Source: Mesorhizobium sp. BR1-1-16 (GTDB taxonomy: Bacteria > Pseudomonadota > Alphaproteobacteria > Rhizobiales > Kaistiaceae). From it: a stretch of 64,000 nt of DNA. The position numbers and the translations under genes were made by a program. Below are positions 1-10,233 of the stretch, in pieces (within the stretch, counting starts at the first letter, position 1; every line of letters begins with the position of its first letter). The notes beneath the pieces were generated by a model. The model was not told where the DNA came from. It saw only the letters and a program-made list of their open reading frames with translations, and made no database searches. The DNA lies in contig NZ_JAIUIE010000001.1 in NCBI RefSeq assembly GCF_020165495.1, positions 186,001 to 250,000 on the forward strand, given 5' to 3'.

Positions 1-1
1 G

Positions 2-781
2 GTTTCGGCGTTCCGCCAGGGCATCACGCTCGCCGCCGTCGCGCCGCAGCTGCAGCGGGCCTTCACGATGAAGGAGGCGCCGGTGGTCGCGATTGCGATC
101 AATTCGCCCGGTGGTTCGCCGGTGCAGTCGCATCTTGTCTTCAAGCGCATCCGCGCGCTCGCCGAGGAGCACAAGAAGGAAGTCATCGTCGTCGTCGAAG
201 ATGTCGCGGCCTCCGGCGGTTACCTGATCGCGCTCGCGGGTGATCGGATCATCGTCGATGCGTCCTCGATCGTCGGCTCGATCGGTGTCGTCTCGGCCGG
301 CTTCGGCTTCACCGGCCTCATCGAGAAGCTCGGCATCGAGCGGCGGGTGCACACCGCCGGCGAGAACAAGGCGATGCTCGATCCGTTCCAGCCCGAACGC
401 GAAAGCGATGTGCAGCATCTGAAATCGCTGCAGCGCGATGTGCATGACATGTTCATCGAACTCGTTCGCAGCCGCCGCGGCACGCGCCTCTCCGATGAGC
501 CGACGATGTTCACCGGCGCGTTCTGGTCCGGCGCGCGGGCTGTCGAGCTCGGTCTTGTCGACGGTCTTGGCGATCTCCGGTCACATCTGCGCGAGCGCTT
601 CGGCGACAAGCTGCGCCTCGCGTTGATCGAGCCGAAACGCGACCTGATGGCGCGCTTTGGTGGAGATCGCGGCGGCATCGGCGCGGCCGGCCCTCGTTCC
701 GGCGCAATCCTGGCCGAAGCTGTCGATCACGCGATTTCAGCCGTTGAATCGCGTGCGCTCTGGAATCGCTACGGCCTCTGA
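2..781 (+). CDS. S49 family (SppA/SohB-like) serine peptidase, 5' truncated
   Basis: Membrane-associated peptidase of family S49, which degrades cleaved signal peptides or membrane proteins. The reading frame is open to the left edge (frame beginning at base 2), so the N-terminus, including any membrane anchor, lies outside the window; an internal Met at 68 is not the true start. The S49 core is visible: the INSPGGS segment, then DVAASGGY with the likely nucleophile Ser (codon 212-214), the SIVGSIGVV strand and a GENK segment whose Lys (codon 368-370) fits the general base of the Ser/Lys dyad of short SppA proteins. The C-terminus (FWSGARAVELGLVDGLGDL) is also typical. About 259 residues are present, so only a short N-terminal part is missing. 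Confidence 0.9.
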   Translation, partial: VSAFRQGITLAAVAPQLQRAFTMKEAPVVAIAINSPGGSPVQSHLVFKRIRALAEEHKKEVIVVVEDVAASGGYLIALAGDRIIVDASSIVGSIGVVSAGFGFTGLIEKLGIERRVHTAGENKAMLDPFQPERESDVQHLKSLQRDVHDMFIELVRSRRGTRLSDEPTMFTGAFWSGARAVELGLVDGLGDLRSHLRERFGDKLRLALIEPKRDLMARFGGDRGGIGAAGPRSGAILAEAVDHAISAVESRALWNRYGL

Positions 782-893
782 TTGAGGCCGCCGTTGCAGT
801 GCGCTGCGGAAAGAGTCATGCTTCGTTTTCGCGAGGCCGCAATGCGCTTTCGGGCGCGGCGCTTTCGCCCGGCCATATGTGAGGAAAGGTCAG

Positions 894-1085
894 ATGCCGC
901 AAGTCGTTTTTGTTGCTCTCGTCGGAGCCCTCGGCATCGTCGCGCTGCGCGCCCTGGCTCGCCAGAAGGCCGCTGTCGCCATCCGCATCCGTGAAGCCGA
1001 GCGCGCCATGGCCAATCGGCCGCTGGCAACGCTGGTGCAGGATCCGGTCACCGGCATCTATCGCCCCGTGAACCGCGACTACTGA
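894..1085 (+). CDS. Small single-span membrane protein, unknown function
   Basis: Encodes 63 residues. The start at ATG 894 is chosen because GAGGAAAGG lies just before it at 881-889; an in-frame GTG at 879 would overlap that site. Residues 1-16 are hydrophobic (VVFVALVGALGIVAL) and would form one membrane helix, followed by a basic and acidic segment and a tail DPVTGIYRPVNRDY. I do not recognise a function. It follows the peptidase gene on the same strand by 112 bases and may be cotranscribed. Third-position G/C bias supports it being a real gene. Confidence 0.65.
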   Translation: MPQVVFVALVGALGIVALRALARQKAAVAIRIREAERAMANRPLATLVQDPVTGIYRPVNRDY

Positions 1086-1110
1086 TCAAGCCGATCCCAG
1101 ACCGGCGGCC

Positions 1111-3258
1111 TCAGCCGCCGATCTTCGAGAAATCTGCCACGGCGCGCGTCGCCGAGCGGATGGCTGCGAGCAGCCGCAGCCGATTGACCCGCACGGCTGG
1201 GTCGTCGGCATTGACCAGCACCTTTTCGAAGAACGCATCGACCGGCGCTCGGAGCTTGGCGAGTGCGGTCATAGCGCCAGCATAATCCTCGCGCGACACT
1301 GCCTGCTCAGCCGCCGGCAGCGCAATGCCGATTGCCTCGGCGAGAGCTCGTTCCTCCGGCTCGATCAGCAGCGCCGGATCGACCGCGCCATCGAAGCGCT
1401 CGCCGCCCTTTTCCTCGGCCTTCAGGATATTCGCCGCGCGGCGATAGCCACCCAAGAGGTTCCGGCCGTCCTCGGTCGCGAGGAATGCACCAAGCGCTTC
1501 CACCCGTCGGACGATGAGCAATGGGACATCGTTGGTATAGGTCAATACCGCGCCCGTGAGGGAGGCGCCGCGCGCTGCCTGAGCACCGTGATCGACGTCT
1601 TGCCCAACAGAAAGAACCGCGTCGACTAGATCGTGGCGGGCACCACTGTCGCGCAACTGAACCTTGAGTCGGTCCATCAAGAAAACCAGGAGGTCGAAGC
1701 CAACCCCCGTTTTGTCGAACTGCCCCTCGAGTCGATCGAGATGGGGAAGCAGTATCGGCAGAAGTGGAAGCGGCAGTCCGTTCTCCAGCACGATCCTAAT
1801 CACACCAAGTGCCGCGCGGCGGAGCGCGAACGGGTCTTTCGAGCCGGTCGGCTTCTCGTCGATCGCCCAGAATCCGGCGAGCGTATCGAGCTTGTCGGCG
1901 AGCGCGACGGCGATCGAGACCGGATTGTTGGGCACGCGGTCGCCAGGGCCCTGCGGCTTGTAGTGCTCCTCGATCGCGGCGGCGACGGCGGGCGCCTTGC
2001 CCTCGGCAGTCGCGTAATAGCGGCCCATCAGGCCCTGCAGTTCCGGGAACTCGCCGACCATCTCGGTGACGAGGTCAAGCTTGGCGAGCCGTGCCGCTTC
2101 CTGCGCTTCCGCGAAATCGGCGCCGACAAGCGGTGCGATCTCGGCGGCGAGGCGGACGATGCGCTCGATGCGCTCGGCCTGTGTGCCGAGCTTCTCGTGG
2201 AACACGATCTGCTCGAATTTCGGCAGGCGGCTTTCGAGCGTTTCCTTGCGGTCGGTATCGTAGAAGAACTTCGCGTCTGAAAGGCGGGCGCGGATGACGC
2301 GGCCATTGCCGGCGGCGATCGCCACGCCGCCATCACGCGCCTCGATGTTCGAGACGAGCACGAAGCGGTTGGCCAGATCGGTCGTACCGGGCTTGCGCAG
2401 CACGAAGCATTTCTGGTTGGCGCGGATCGTGGCGCGGATCACCTCCGGCGGAATTTCAAGGAAATTCTCCTCGAAAGTCCCGGTCAGGACGACCGGCCAT
2501 TCGACCAGCCCGGCCACTTCGTCGAGCAGCCCCTCGTCCTCGACAAGTTCGAGGCCGAGCGCCAGCGCACGGTCGCGGGCGTCATGCAGGATGATGTCCT
2601 TGCGCCGCTCGGGATCGAGCACGACCTTCGCCTTTTCGAGCTTCTCGGCATAATCCTCGAACCGGCGAACGGCGAAGGCGTCCGGCGCGAGGAAGCGATG
2701 GCCGCGCGTCTCGTTGGACGACGCAATGCCATCGACCTCGAAGCGCACGATTTCCGGGTCCTCGGTCTCGGGCCCGAAGGTGCAGAGGATCGATTGCAGC
2801 GGCCGCACCCAATGGAGCCGGCCAGAGCCCCAATGCATGGATTTCGGCCACGGGAACGACCGGATGATCGCCGGCAACGCCTCGGCCAGAATGTCGGTTG
2901 TGTGGCGGCCGTGCTTCTCGATCACCGCGACATAGAAGTCGCCCTTTTTGGGGTCGGACTGGATCTTGGCTTCGTCGAGCGAGGCGAGACCGGCCGAGCG
3001 CAGGAAGCCCTGCACAGCCTGCTCGGGCGCGCCAACCTTGGGTCCCTTCCGCTCCTCGCGCGTCGGCGCGGAATGGGCGGGAATGCCGGTGATGGTCAGC
3101 GCGAGACGGCGCGGCGTCGAAAACGCCTTCGCGCCTTCATAAGTGAGCCCGGCGTCGACCAGCGCGCCGGTCACCAGCTTCTGAAGGTCGTCCGCCGCCT
3201 TCCGCTGCATCCGCGCGGGAATTTCCTCGGAGAAAAGCTCAAGCAGGAGTTCGGGCAT
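1111..3258 (-). CDS. glyS: Glycyl-tRNA synthetase beta subunit
   Basis: Beta subunit of the bacterial alpha2beta2 glycyl-tRNA synthetase, which charges tRNA-Gly in the cytoplasm. At 715 residues it has the normal family length. The N-terminus [18 protein letters not shown], the segments [17 protein letters not shown] and [13 protein letters not shown] and the HD-like region are characteristic, and the C-terminal ~150 residues match the DALR-type anticodon-binding domain. It lies 75 bases downstream of glyQ on the same strand, forming the usual glyQS operon. Some alphaproteobacterial operons carry a small gene between the two; the gap here is too short for one. Confidence 0.97.
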   Translation of the reverse strand: MPELLLELFSEEIPARMQRKAADDLQKLVTGALVDAGLTYEGAKAFSTPRRLALTITGIPAHSAPTREERKGPKVGAPEQAVQGFLRSAGLASLDEAKIQSDPKKGDFYVAVIEKHGRHTTDILAEALPAIIRSFPWPKSMHWGSGRLHWVRPLQSILCTFGPETEDPEIVRFEVDGIASSNETRGHRFLAPDAFAVRRFEDYAEKLEKAKVVLDPERRKDIILHDARDRALALGLELVEDEGLLDEVAGLVEWPVVLTGTFEENFLEIPPEVIRATIRANQKCFVLRKPGTTDLANRFVLVSNIEARDGGVAIAAGNGRVIRARLSDAKFFYDTDRKETLESRLPKFEQIVFHEKLGTQAERIERIVRLAAEIAPLVGADFAEAQEAARLAKLDLVTEMVGEFPELQGLMGRYYATAEGKAPAVAAAIEEHYKPQGPGDRVPNNPVSIAVALADKLDTLAGFWAIDEKPTGSKDPFALRRAALGVIRIVLENGLPLPLLPILLPHLDRLEGQFDKTGVGFDLLVFLMDRLKVQLRDSGARHDLVDAVLSVGQDVDHGAQAARGASLTGAVLTYTNDVPLLIVRRVEALGAFLATEDGRNLLGGYRRAANILKAEEKGGERFDGAVDPALLIEPEERALAEAIGIALPAAEQAVSREDYAGAMTALAKLRAPVDAFFEKVLVNADDPAVRVNRLRLLAAIRSATRAVADFSKIGG

Positions 3259-3333
3259 TGGTTCGGACTCTAGCCCCTCGGTTCGGGAGGAGGGGACGAA
3301 AAAAGGAAGTCTTGATGGCGGCGGAGGCGCAAA

Positions 3334-4293
3334 CTACGCCGCCTTGCCGCCGGCCTCGGTCTCCAACCAGGCGGCGCCGCAGGCCTTGGCGAGCTCGCGC
3401 ACGCGCAGGATATAGCTCTGCCGCTCCGGCACTGAGATCACGCCGCGCGCGTCGAGCAAATTGAAGCGGTGGCTCGCCTTGATGCATTGGTCATAGGCCG
3501 GCAGCACCATCTTGTGACGCTGGTCGTTGGATTTCGGGTCGGGCGTACCGGCTTCCAGAAGCATCCGGCACTCGCGCTCGGCATCCTCGAAATGGCGCTT
3601 CAGCATCTCGATGTCGGCGTGTTCGAAATTGTGCCGCGAATACTCTTCTTCGGCCTGCTTGAAGACATCGCCATAGGTCACCTTCTCGGCGCCTTCGCGG
3701 CCGTTGAAGTTGAGCTCATAGCCGTTGTCGACGCCCTGCAGATACATCGCGAGACGTTCGAGGCCGTAAGTCAGCTCGCCCGAGACGGGGAAGCACTCGA
3801 TGCCGGCGACATACTGGAAATAGGTGAACTGCGAGACTTCCATGCCGTCGCACCAGCACTCCCAGCCGAGGCCGGAGGCGCCGAGCGTCGGGCTTTCCCA
3901 ATCGTCCTCGACGAAGCGGATGTCATGCAGCAAGGTATCGATGCCGATCGCCTTGAGGCTCTCGAGATAGAGCTCCTGCAGGTTCGGCGGGTTCGGCTTC
4001 AGGATCACCTGGAACTGGTAATAATGCTGGAACCGGTTGGGGTTCTCGCCATAGCGGCCATCCTTCGGCCGGCGCGACGGCTGCACATAGGCGGCGCGCC
4101 AGGGCTTCGGGCCGAGCGCGCGCAGTGTCGTCGCCGGATGGAACGTGCCGGCGCCGACCTCCATGTCATAGGGCTGCAGGATCACGCAGCCCTTGTCGGC
4201 CCAGAAGCGCTGCAGCGCCAGGATGAGGCCCTGGAACGACTTCTCGGGTCGCATATGCGGGGGAAGCTCTTGCGTGAGAGGCTCTTGGGACAC
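3334..4293 (-). CDS. glyQ: Glycyl-tRNA synthetase alpha subunit
   Basis: Catalytic alpha subunit of the heterotetrameric glycyl-tRNA synthetase; it makes glycyl-adenylate and partners the downstream glyS product. Class II features are clear: [18 protein letters not shown] near the N-terminus, motif 2 region [19 protein letters not shown], and motif 3 [13 protein letters not shown]. Two starts are possible: GTG at 4293 (319 residues, GAAGG seven bases upstream, N-terminus ending [13 protein letters not shown]) and ATG at 4254 (306 residues, poor ribosome site). I chose GTG because related alphaproteobacterial proteins, as I recall them, carry a similar short extension before MRPE. A much longer frame to 4686 overlaps the next gene and is not credible. 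Confidence 0.93.
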   Translation of the reverse strand: MSQEPLTQELPPHMRPEKSFQGLILALQRFWADKGCVILQPYDMEVGAGTFHPATTLRALGPKPWRAAYVQPSRRPKDGRYGENPNRFQHYYQFQVILKPNPPNLQELYLESLKAIGIDTLLHDIRFVEDDWESPTLGASGLGWECWCDGMEVSQFTYFQYVAGIECFPVSGELTYGLERLAMYLQGVDNGYELNFNGREGAEKVTYGDVFKQAEEEYSRHNFEHADIEMLKRHFEDAERECRMLLEAGTPDPKSNDQRHKMVLPAYDQCIKASHRFNLLDARGVISVPERQSYILRVRELAKACGAAWLETEAGGKAA

Positions 4294-4418
4294 CGGCAGA
4301 CCTTCGCGGAAAAGTGGGGCGGCAGCGACCGCCTGAAAGGCGGCGCACCCTAATCGCGTCGCGAGCGCCCGGTCAAGGAAGCTCGGCCGATTGGCGCTGC
4401 CGCCGCTGACCACTCCGC

Positions 4419-6848
4419 TCAGTTCTCCTCGTGTTCCGGGCTGCGGGGCACGTCGAGCGTTTGGGCCGGCGTCAGGTCGGCGGCGCCGTCCTCGCGTTCC
4501 GCCTGGCCGCTGCGCCGCGTTGCCGCCGGCCGCGCCTCGCGCACCCGACCGGTAAATGTCAGCGGCGGTGCCTCGCCCGATTTCGGTTGGCCGAACCAGA
4601 GGGTGCGTTGCGGGAAGGGGATGTCGACGCCGTGTTCGTCGAGCACGGTCTTCAGCAGTTCGGTATAAGCCCTGCCAACCGACCATTGCTGGCCGGGGCT
4701 CGTCTTGATCCGGGCGCGGATGGTCACCGCGTTGTCGCCGAGCGAAATCACGCCCTGCATGTCGAGAGGCGCCAGGATATGGGCCTTGTGGGGCGTTTCC
4801 TGGAGCCTGTCGAAGGCGTCGAACATCAATTGCTTCACCTCGCCGACATCCTCGCGATAGGCGACACCGAGTTCCTCGACATGGAAGGCGAAGCCACGCA
4901 TGAAATTGGACACGCTGTCGACCGAGGAAAACGGAATGACGTGGTAGACGCCGGACAGATCGCGAAGGCCGACCGAACGGATGGTCAGCCGCTCGACGAC
5001 GCCGGAGATGCCGCCCGCGGTCACCACCTCACCCTCGTTCATCGCATTCTCGAGCTGGATGAACGCGCCGGTGATGATGTCTTGAACGAGCTTCTGCGAT
5101 CCGAAGCCGACGGCAAGACCGACGACGCCGGCACCAGCGATGAGCGGCGCGATATCGACGCCGAGTTCGGACAGGACCAGCATCAGGCCGATCGCCGCAA
5201 AGACGATGGTCAGTGCGTTGCTGAGCAATGAGAACAGCGTCCGGGTTCGCGCCCGCATGTCGCGGCCGGAATGGGGATGAAGCTGGTATTCGATCCAGGA
5301 CGTCGCCGCGAGCCAGCCTGCGATCATCAGCAAGAGGACGATGAGCGCGGCACCAAGCCGTCGGATCATCCCGGCATTGCCGGCGTCCGTGACCCAGCCG
5401 GACAAATCGACCAAGGCCCAGGCGTTGAGGACGGCGAAGAATACGACGACGGCGGTCGCGATCCGAACCGCAGCGACCATGGTCGGCACGAACAGGTTCA
5501 CGCGGCGCTCGAGCATCGGCAGGCTCGTTTTCAGCGAATCGGGCAGTCGAACGCCGCTGCTGCCGGCCTGACGCGTGAAGCGCATGACGAGCGCACCGAC
5601 GATGATCGAGACCATGCTCCACAAGGTCGCCCACAGCATGAAGCGAAGCGCATCCGCCGGCCTAGTCGACCAGACAACGAAGCCGGTTAGCAGATAGGCA
5701 ATGAGCAGCACATGCCAGATGCCGGACATGCGGATGAGAATCTGCGCAAGCGCCCGGCTCTTGACCGTGTTCGACGCTTCCACGAGCTGATCGCGCACCG
5801 AATGCCGGTTGCGCAGGATGAGGATGATCGCGGTGAGCGTTGCGGCAACGACGATCGCCATCCGCACGCCGATGCCGAGGCGGAAGGCAATGACGTAGCT
5901 GACGGTTGGTCCCACGAATAGCAGGCCGTAGCCGACGAAGCTGACCAACGCGCTGGCGCGGCCCGACCAATATTGCGCGAACCCATCGGGGCAGGGCAGC
6001 AGTCGCAGATGACGATAGCGCCGGCGGAAAATGATGCGGAGCACCTGGCGGGCGATCTCAGACGCGACATAGGCCGCGGCGAATTGTGTCTCGACGAAGC
6101 CGAGCCTGGTGCTGCCCGTCATCTTGAGCCCGACGCCGATCATCGCAAATAGGGCGATCACCGTGGGCACAAAGTCGACCAGCGCCGCCACCGCGCCGAT
6201 GAGCAGGCGCTGCCAGCGCCGCCGATGGGCGGCCCGCTGATCAAGATAGGCCAGCAGCCATTGTGCCATCGCCCGCAACAATGTGGTGAGCACGACGGCG
6301 ATCACGATCATCGCAGCCGTGATTTGGGTTCGATCAAGCAAGCTCGACCATTCGACGGAAACGCTGCCATCGAAGATCGCGCGGAGATTGAGCAGGCCCG
6401 CCAAGGTGCGCTGGGCGATGTCCGAAACGTCCTGGCCGATCGATGCCGTCAGCGCATCGACATCTGCGGCAATGTCCACGGGGATCAGCGAGGAAGCCGC
6501 GGATTTGCTGCTCTCGTCCGGCTGCGCGGCAGCGGGCGTGGCGGCGTTCTGTAACTGCTTCAGGAACAGATCACGCGCCGTCGGATCGGCGAGAACCCGG
6601 GCCAGGGCTTCGCTGACGGCTTTCACCTCCGCTTGAGGATCAGCCTTGGTGGACTGGGTCGACGTTGTTGATGGCGCACTTTGAAGGTTCAGCTGCGCCC
6701 GGGCACCGCCGCAGCCTCCCGCAAGCGCGATCAATGCCACCACGACCAGAAGCAGAGCGTGGCCCGGCCAGGCGGTCCGTGCGCATGCCTGCCGTTCTGG
6801 GGCTCGGCTGCCATGGTTGGTCGCCCTCTCGCCAATCGCGCTGTCCAT
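4419..6848 (-). CDS. Large MscS-family mechanosensitive channel protein
   Basis: Inner-membrane channel of the small-conductance mechanosensitive family, which releases solutes on hypo-osmotic shock. The 809-residue product has an N-terminal signal-like helix ending in ARAQ, a ~130-residue polar domain probably in the periplasm, about ten hydrophobic helices, then the MscS core. The pore helix [19 protein letters not shown] is near residues 570-592, followed by the beta domain with [18 protein letters not shown] and VIPFSSV. A basic, Pro- and Ala-rich tail follows. The start at 6848 is supported by AAGGA upstream; the frame is open further but without a ribosome site. It is a large, multi-helix MscS member rather than the short MscS. 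Confidence 0.88.
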   Translation of the reverse strand: MDSAIGERATNHGSRAPERQACARTAWPGHALLLVVVALIALAGGCGGARAQLNLQSAPSTTSTQSTKADPQAEVKAVSEALARVLADPTARDLFLKQLQNAATPAAAQPDESSKSAASSLIPVDIAADVDALTASIGQDVSDIAQRTLAGLLNLRAIFDGSVSVEWSSLLDRTQITAAMIVIAVVLTTLLRAMAQWLLAYLDQRAAHRRRWQRLLIGAVAALVDFVPTVIALFAMIGVGLKMTGSTRLGFVETQFAAAYVASEIARQVLRIIFRRRYRHLRLLPCPDGFAQYWSGRASALVSFVGYGLLFVGPTVSYVIAFRLGIGVRMAIVVAATLTAIILILRNRHSVRDQLVEASNTVKSRALAQILIRMSGIWHVLLIAYLLTGFVVWSTRPADALRFMLWATLWSMVSIIVGALVMRFTRQAGSSGVRLPDSLKTSLPMLERRVNLFVPTMVAAVRIATAVVVFFAVLNAWALVDLSGWVTDAGNAGMIRRLGAALIVLLLMIAGWLAATSWIEYQLHPHSGRDMRARTRTLFSLLSNALTIVFAAIGLMLVLSELGVDIAPLIAGAGVVGLAVGFGSQKLVQDIITGAFIQLENAMNEGEVVTAGGISGVVERLTIRSVGLRDLSGVYHVIPFSSVDSVSNFMRGFAFHVEELGVAYREDVGEVKQLMFDAFDRLQETPHKAHILAPLDMQGVISLGDNAVTIRARIKTSPGQQWSVGRAYTELLKTVLDEHGVDIPFPQRTLWFGQPKSGEAPPLTFTGRVREARPAATRRSGQAEREDGAADLTPAQTLDVPRSPEHEEN

Positions 6849-7186
6849 CCTGGTTCCTTCTCTTCCTGGAAATCCTCCCACCGCCGATACGCGTCGATCG
6901 CGTCGCCGGCTCCGCGGATATGCCGCGCATCCAATGCGCAGGCCGCGCGTCATGCCATTTCAGCATGCGCCCAGGAGGGAACGCCTCAATCGTCGACGGG
7001 TTCGACCCTCCGGCCGTCTTTATGCCCGGCGATGGCTGCCGGGTCGAGGCTGCAGGCCGGTTTGCTCTGGCCGCCGAGGCCCGATCTGGCGGGCAGCGCT
7101 TCGCCAAGACGGTCCAGAAAGACTAGGATATCGCCTGGCCATACCTAGATGTCGAAGACAGACCCGCGGAAAACGGAGATCATTTC
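6849..7186. other. Intergenic region between divergent channel and acuI-like genes
   Basis: These 338 bases separate two divergent genes and must hold both promoters. I see no convincing gene. The only structure is an imperfect inverted repeat at 7123-7148 (CTAGGATAT facing ATACCTAG, one bulged base) just before the acuI-like gene, which could be an operator. No clear -35/-10 pair was found by eye. Confidence 0.5.
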
Positions 7187-8179
7187 ATGTCGTCGTTCAA
7201 GGCCGTTGTGATCCGTCAGAACGAGGCGGCAGCGACGCAATCGGTGGGATTCGAATCGCTTGATGATGCCGATCTCATGGAGGGCGACGTCACCGTCCGC
7301 GTTGAACGCTCGACCGTCAATTACAAGGACGGGCTCGCAGTCACCGGCCGGGCGCCCGTCGTGCGTCGCTTTCCGATGGTTCCCGGCGTTGACGCGGTCG
7401 GCACCGTGGAGACGTCGGAAAGCGCCCTGTTCGCGCCGGGCGACCGCGTATTGCTCAATGGTTGGGGCGTCGGCGAGACCCATCTTGGCGCCTTCGCCGA
7501 ACGCGCGCGCTGGAAGAGCGATTGGCTACTGCCTTTGCCTTCAGGCTTCTCGCCCGATGAGGCGATGGCGATCGGTACGGCCGGTTATACCGCGATGCTC
7601 GCCGTGCTGGCGCTGGAGCGCCATGACATCAAGCCGGGCGCCGGTCCCGTTCTCGTCACCGGCGCCGCCGGAGGCGTCGGATCCATCGCGATCGCTCTGC
7701 TGGCCGGCCTCGGCCATCACGTCGTCGCTTCGACTGGAAGAACCGAGGAGGCGGATTATCTGAAAAGTCTTGGCGCCGCCGAGGTGATCGACCGTGCGAG
7801 CCTTACAGGTCCGCCAAAGCCGCTCGCCAGGGAGCGCTGGGTCGGGGCCATCGATGCTGTCGGCGGTGCGACGTTGGCGAATATCCTCTCGATGATTCGC
7901 TATGACGGCGCGGTTGCGGCGTGCGGCATGGCCGGCGGTCTCGATCTTCCTGGCAGCGTCGCGCCATTCATCCTGCGCGGGGTGACGCTTTACGGCATCG
8001 ATTCCGTCTATGCGCCGAAGCCTGTGCGTCTCGCCGCCTGGGAGAGGCTCGACCGCGATCTCGATCGCGCGAAGCTCGCCAGAGCCATGCGCCGCGTTCC
8101 ATTCGACGGGGTCATCGAGGCAGCCCGCGATATCGTCGACGGCAAGGTGCGGGGACGGCTGGTGGTGGAGATCGGCTAG
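7187..8179 (+). CDS. acuI: MDR-family acrylyl-CoA reductase-like oxidoreductase (AcuI/YhdH)
   Basis: Zinc-independent medium-chain dehydrogenase of the AcuI/YhdH group; characterised members reduce acrylyl-CoA to propionyl-CoA with NADPH. The 330-residue length fits. Visible features are [13 protein letters not shown] and [13 protein letters not shown] in the substrate domain, [17 protein letters not shown], and the nucleotide-binding [12 protein letters not shown] loop around residue 158. The segment [19 protein letters not shown] is characteristic of YhdH. It stands alone; its last four bases overlap the convergent exonuclease gene. The substrate is inferred from family and is not shown by neighbours (no DMSP or acetoin genes nearby). 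Confidence 0.88.
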   Translation: MSSFKAVVIRQNEAAATQSVGFESLDDADLMEGDVTVRVERSTVNYKDGLAVTGRAPVVRRFPMVPGVDAVGTVETSESALFAPGDRVLLNGWGVGETHLGAFAERARWKSDWLLPLPSGFSPDEAMAIGTAGYTAMLAVLALERHDIKPGAGPVLVTGAAGGVGSIAIALLAGLGHHVVASTGRTEEADYLKSLGAAEVIDRASLTGPPKPLARERWVGAIDAVGGATLANILSMIRYDGAVAACGMAGGLDLPGSVAPFILRGVTLYGIDSVYAPKPVRLAAWERLDRDLDRAKLARAMRRVPFDGVIEAARDIVDGKVRGRLVVEIG

Positions 8180-8790
8180 TCGGTACCGAATGCCTCTGCC
8201 TGCAGGCGGCCGCTGCGCATGAGGTGCTGCAGCGTGTAGGCGACCGAAAGGGCGTCATCGAGAGCGTCGTGCCCGCGCAGCGGCGGGTGCTCGACGCCGT
8301 AATAATCGGCAAGCTTGTTGCTCGGCGTTCTGGCGAGATCTTCGATCGGCATGCCGGCGGCGAGCAGCAGCTTGACCGCATTGTCGAACCGCCACGCCGG
8401 GATCGATGGCGCAATGCCGGCGACATAGCAGCTGATCGCGACCATATTCAGCTCGTCCTTGCCCCATGACCAGAACCTTGCTCCGCACGAGAACCGGTCG
8501 ACGGCGGCCAGCGCTTCAGCAAGACCCACGCCTTTGGTCTCGATGTCGTCCTCGGTGATGCCGGTCAGCGCCGTGAAGAACGGATCGAGGCGGTAACGAT
8601 TGCCGAAACGATCGACTGGACGGACATACGCCGAGAAGCGATCGAGGATAGCCACGTCGCCGTCGAGTCCGAGCTTCACAGCACCGATCTGCGCGATAAC
8701 AGGATCCGGGTCGTGCGCGGCGCACCAGAACCGGCGCTGCGAGCCTTCGAGGCACAGGAATTCGCAATCGAACAGGATCGCGGTGTTCAT
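8176..8790 (-). CDS. DEDDh-type 3'-5' exonuclease family protein
   Basis: Predicted two-metal exonuclease of the DnaQ/RNase T superfamily. The 204-residue product begins with ILFDCEF, giving the DxE pair D8 and E10, and ends with GHDALDDA, giving His174 and Asp179 of the final HxAxxD motif; WGKDELN supplies a plausible middle Asp. Such stand-alone domains act in DNA proofreading or RNA trimming, but which nucleic acid is used cannot be read here. The gene is convergent with the acuI-like gene (four-base overlap) and lies 66 bases downstream of the sleB-like gene on the same strand. Confidence 0.85.
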   Translation of the reverse strand: MNTAILFDCEFLCLEGSQRRFWCAAHDPDPVIAQIGAVKLGLDGDVAILDRFSAYVRPVDRFGNRYRLDPFFTALTGITEDDIETKGVGLAEALAAVDRFSCGARFWSWGKDELNMVAISCYVAGIAPSIPAWRFDNAVKLLLAAGMPIEDLARTPSNKLADYYGVEHPPLRGHDALDDALSVAYTLQHLMRSGRLQAEAFGTD

Positions 8791-8856
8791 CGCGATGCTC
8801 CCTCGCAGTCTCGCCGGGTGGCGCGTCGACCGGCTAGATGTCGCGCAGCGCGCCGC

Positions 8857-10086
8857 TCAGCTCCAGCCGCCGCCGAAGGTCTTGTAGAAGATGTGGTGCC
8901 CGATACGCTCCATCTTCTTCATCGTGCGTGCCCAGCGCGGCTTGACGTAGTTGGCGTGGTAGTGCGTCGCCGAGCCGACATCGGCATTCCACCAATTGTC
9001 CTGCGTGACGACACGGCGAGCCAGTTCCTGCGCCCGCCGCCAGGACGACATGTCGGTGATGCGGTCCTTGATGCCGTCACAGGCAAAGGAAAACTGGCAG
9101 GCGTCGCGCATGTCCTTGTTCTGGTAGACGACGCCGCAGATCGTATTCGGATAGGCGGGGTTCTTCAGGCGGTTGATGACCACCTGCGCCACCGCGAGTT
9201 CGCCCTTCACGGGTTCGCCGCGCGCCTCGAAATAGATCGCCGTGGCCAGGCATTTCTGCTCCGTCTTGGAGCGTGCATTCAGCGGAATTGGATTGGTGAC
9301 CCACCAATGATCGGGCTTGCCGTCCTTGCCGATCGCCATCGGCTTCGCCAGCACCGCGTTGAACGGCGCCTCGATGGCGGCGGTGTCGTCGGGATTGGCA
9401 TAGGCCTGCACCGCGAGGTCGTCGGCTGTCTTGCCGGGATGCGGCGCCCGCGTTTCGCCTGCGATCGAGGCGAGCACCGCCACGGGCGCGGCGACCGGCT
9501 TCGGCGGAACGACGGCAGCGACCGCCATCTTCGCGGCGTCGGTCGGCATCAGCATCGCCACCGCTTCGCTCGCCGCAGGCGCGCCAAACACCATGCCGAG
9601 CACGTCATGCTGCAGCACGCCGGCCGAAAAGCGAGATGGCGCGATCGGGCGCGGCCGTGACATCGCGGCATCGCGCTTGTCGTCGCGATTGACGCGCGGA
9701 GGGATGAAGTCCGGCGCAGAGACGAGACCCTTGCGCACGAGATCGAGCGTCGGTTCGACCGTGACATCTGTGCGCATGGCGAAGACCGGGTGCGCCTCGG
9801 GCGTGACGAGCGTCGGCACATAGCTGGCACCGGCCGGCGTCGGGACGAGCCGCGCGAGCCAACGCTGCGAAAGCGGAACGTCGCGTCCAAAAAGGCTTGC
9901 GACATCCTGGAAGGCAACGGTTGTCGAGGACAGGGCCAGCAGGCCGGTCGCGACAAGGCCTGAAAGCAGGGCGATCCGGCTGCGATTGGGGCGTCGACGA
10001 CGGCGGCGAGCAACATAGAGGACGGCCGGCGGGCCGGGCGGCTGATAAATCGTCAGCGAGGACGAAGACGGCTCATGGCTGACCAT
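8857..10086 (-). CDS. SleB-family cell wall hydrolase
   Basis: Peptidoglycan hydrolase of the SleB/CwlJ (Hydrolase_2) family, probably a lytic transglycosylase. The ~409-residue protein starts with a short Arg-rich cytoplasmic segment and one membrane helix (IALLSGLVATGLLALSS), continues with a ~220-residue poorly conserved linker, and ends in the hydrolase domain: AIYFEARGEPVKGELAVAQVVINRLKN with the catalytic Glu, ICGVVYQNK, CQFSFACDG and the terminal SATHYHANYVKPRW. Start 10086 is the most likely; the frame extends to 10134. In alphaproteobacteria these proteins act in envelope remodelling rather than spore germination. An inverted repeat at 10163-10183 lies upstream. Confidence 0.88.
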   Translation of the reverse strand: MVSHEPSSSSLTIYQPPGPPAVLYVARRRRRRPNRSRIALLSGLVATGLLALSSTTVAFQDVASLFGRDVPLSQRWLARLVPTPAGASYVPTLVTPEAHPVFAMRTDVTVEPTLDLVRKGLVSAPDFIPPRVNRDDKRDAAMSRPRPIAPSRFSAGVLQHDVLGMVFGAPAASEAVAMLMPTDAAKMAVAAVVPPKPVAAPVAVLASIAGETRAPHPGKTADDLAVQAYANPDDTAAIEAPFNAVLAKPMAIGKDGKPDHWWVTNPIPLNARSKTEQKCLATAIYFEARGEPVKGELAVAQVVINRLKNPAYPNTICGVVYQNKDMRDACQFSFACDGIKDRITDMSSWRRAQELARRVVTQDNWWNADVGSATHYHANYVKPRWARTMKKMERIGHHIFYKTFGGGWS

Positions 10087-10162
10087 CGGGCACGCAACTC
10101 CACGCGTACAGTCCGCTAAAGGCCGGTGTGGCACTCCGGCAACGCTCCTGAAATCTGCCGGA

Positions 10163-10183
10163 TTAACCTTGAGAGCAGGTTAA
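10163..10183. promoter_or_regulatory. Inverted repeat TTAACC-N9-GGTTAA upstream of sleB-like gene
   Basis: Two perfect six-base arms (10163-10168 and 10178-10183) with a nine-base spacer lie about 77-97 bases before the cell wall hydrolase start. TTAA-containing half-sites recall CtrA boxes, the cell-cycle regulator of alphaproteobacteria, but the spacing is not the canonical TTAA-N7-TTAA. It could be an operator for another dimeric regulator or the end of the upstream ppdK transcript. Confidence 0.35.
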
Positions 10184-10233
10184 CGCCGGCGATCGCTGCG
10201 GCGGTTGTGTGCCGTTTCGGGAGCGAGCGGCGT

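Noticed and set aside
1103-1120. CGGCGGC-CTCA-GCCGCCG hairpin at the glyS stop as a terminator
   Set aside because: The stem overlaps the coding end of glyS and has no T tract on either strand; too weak to call.
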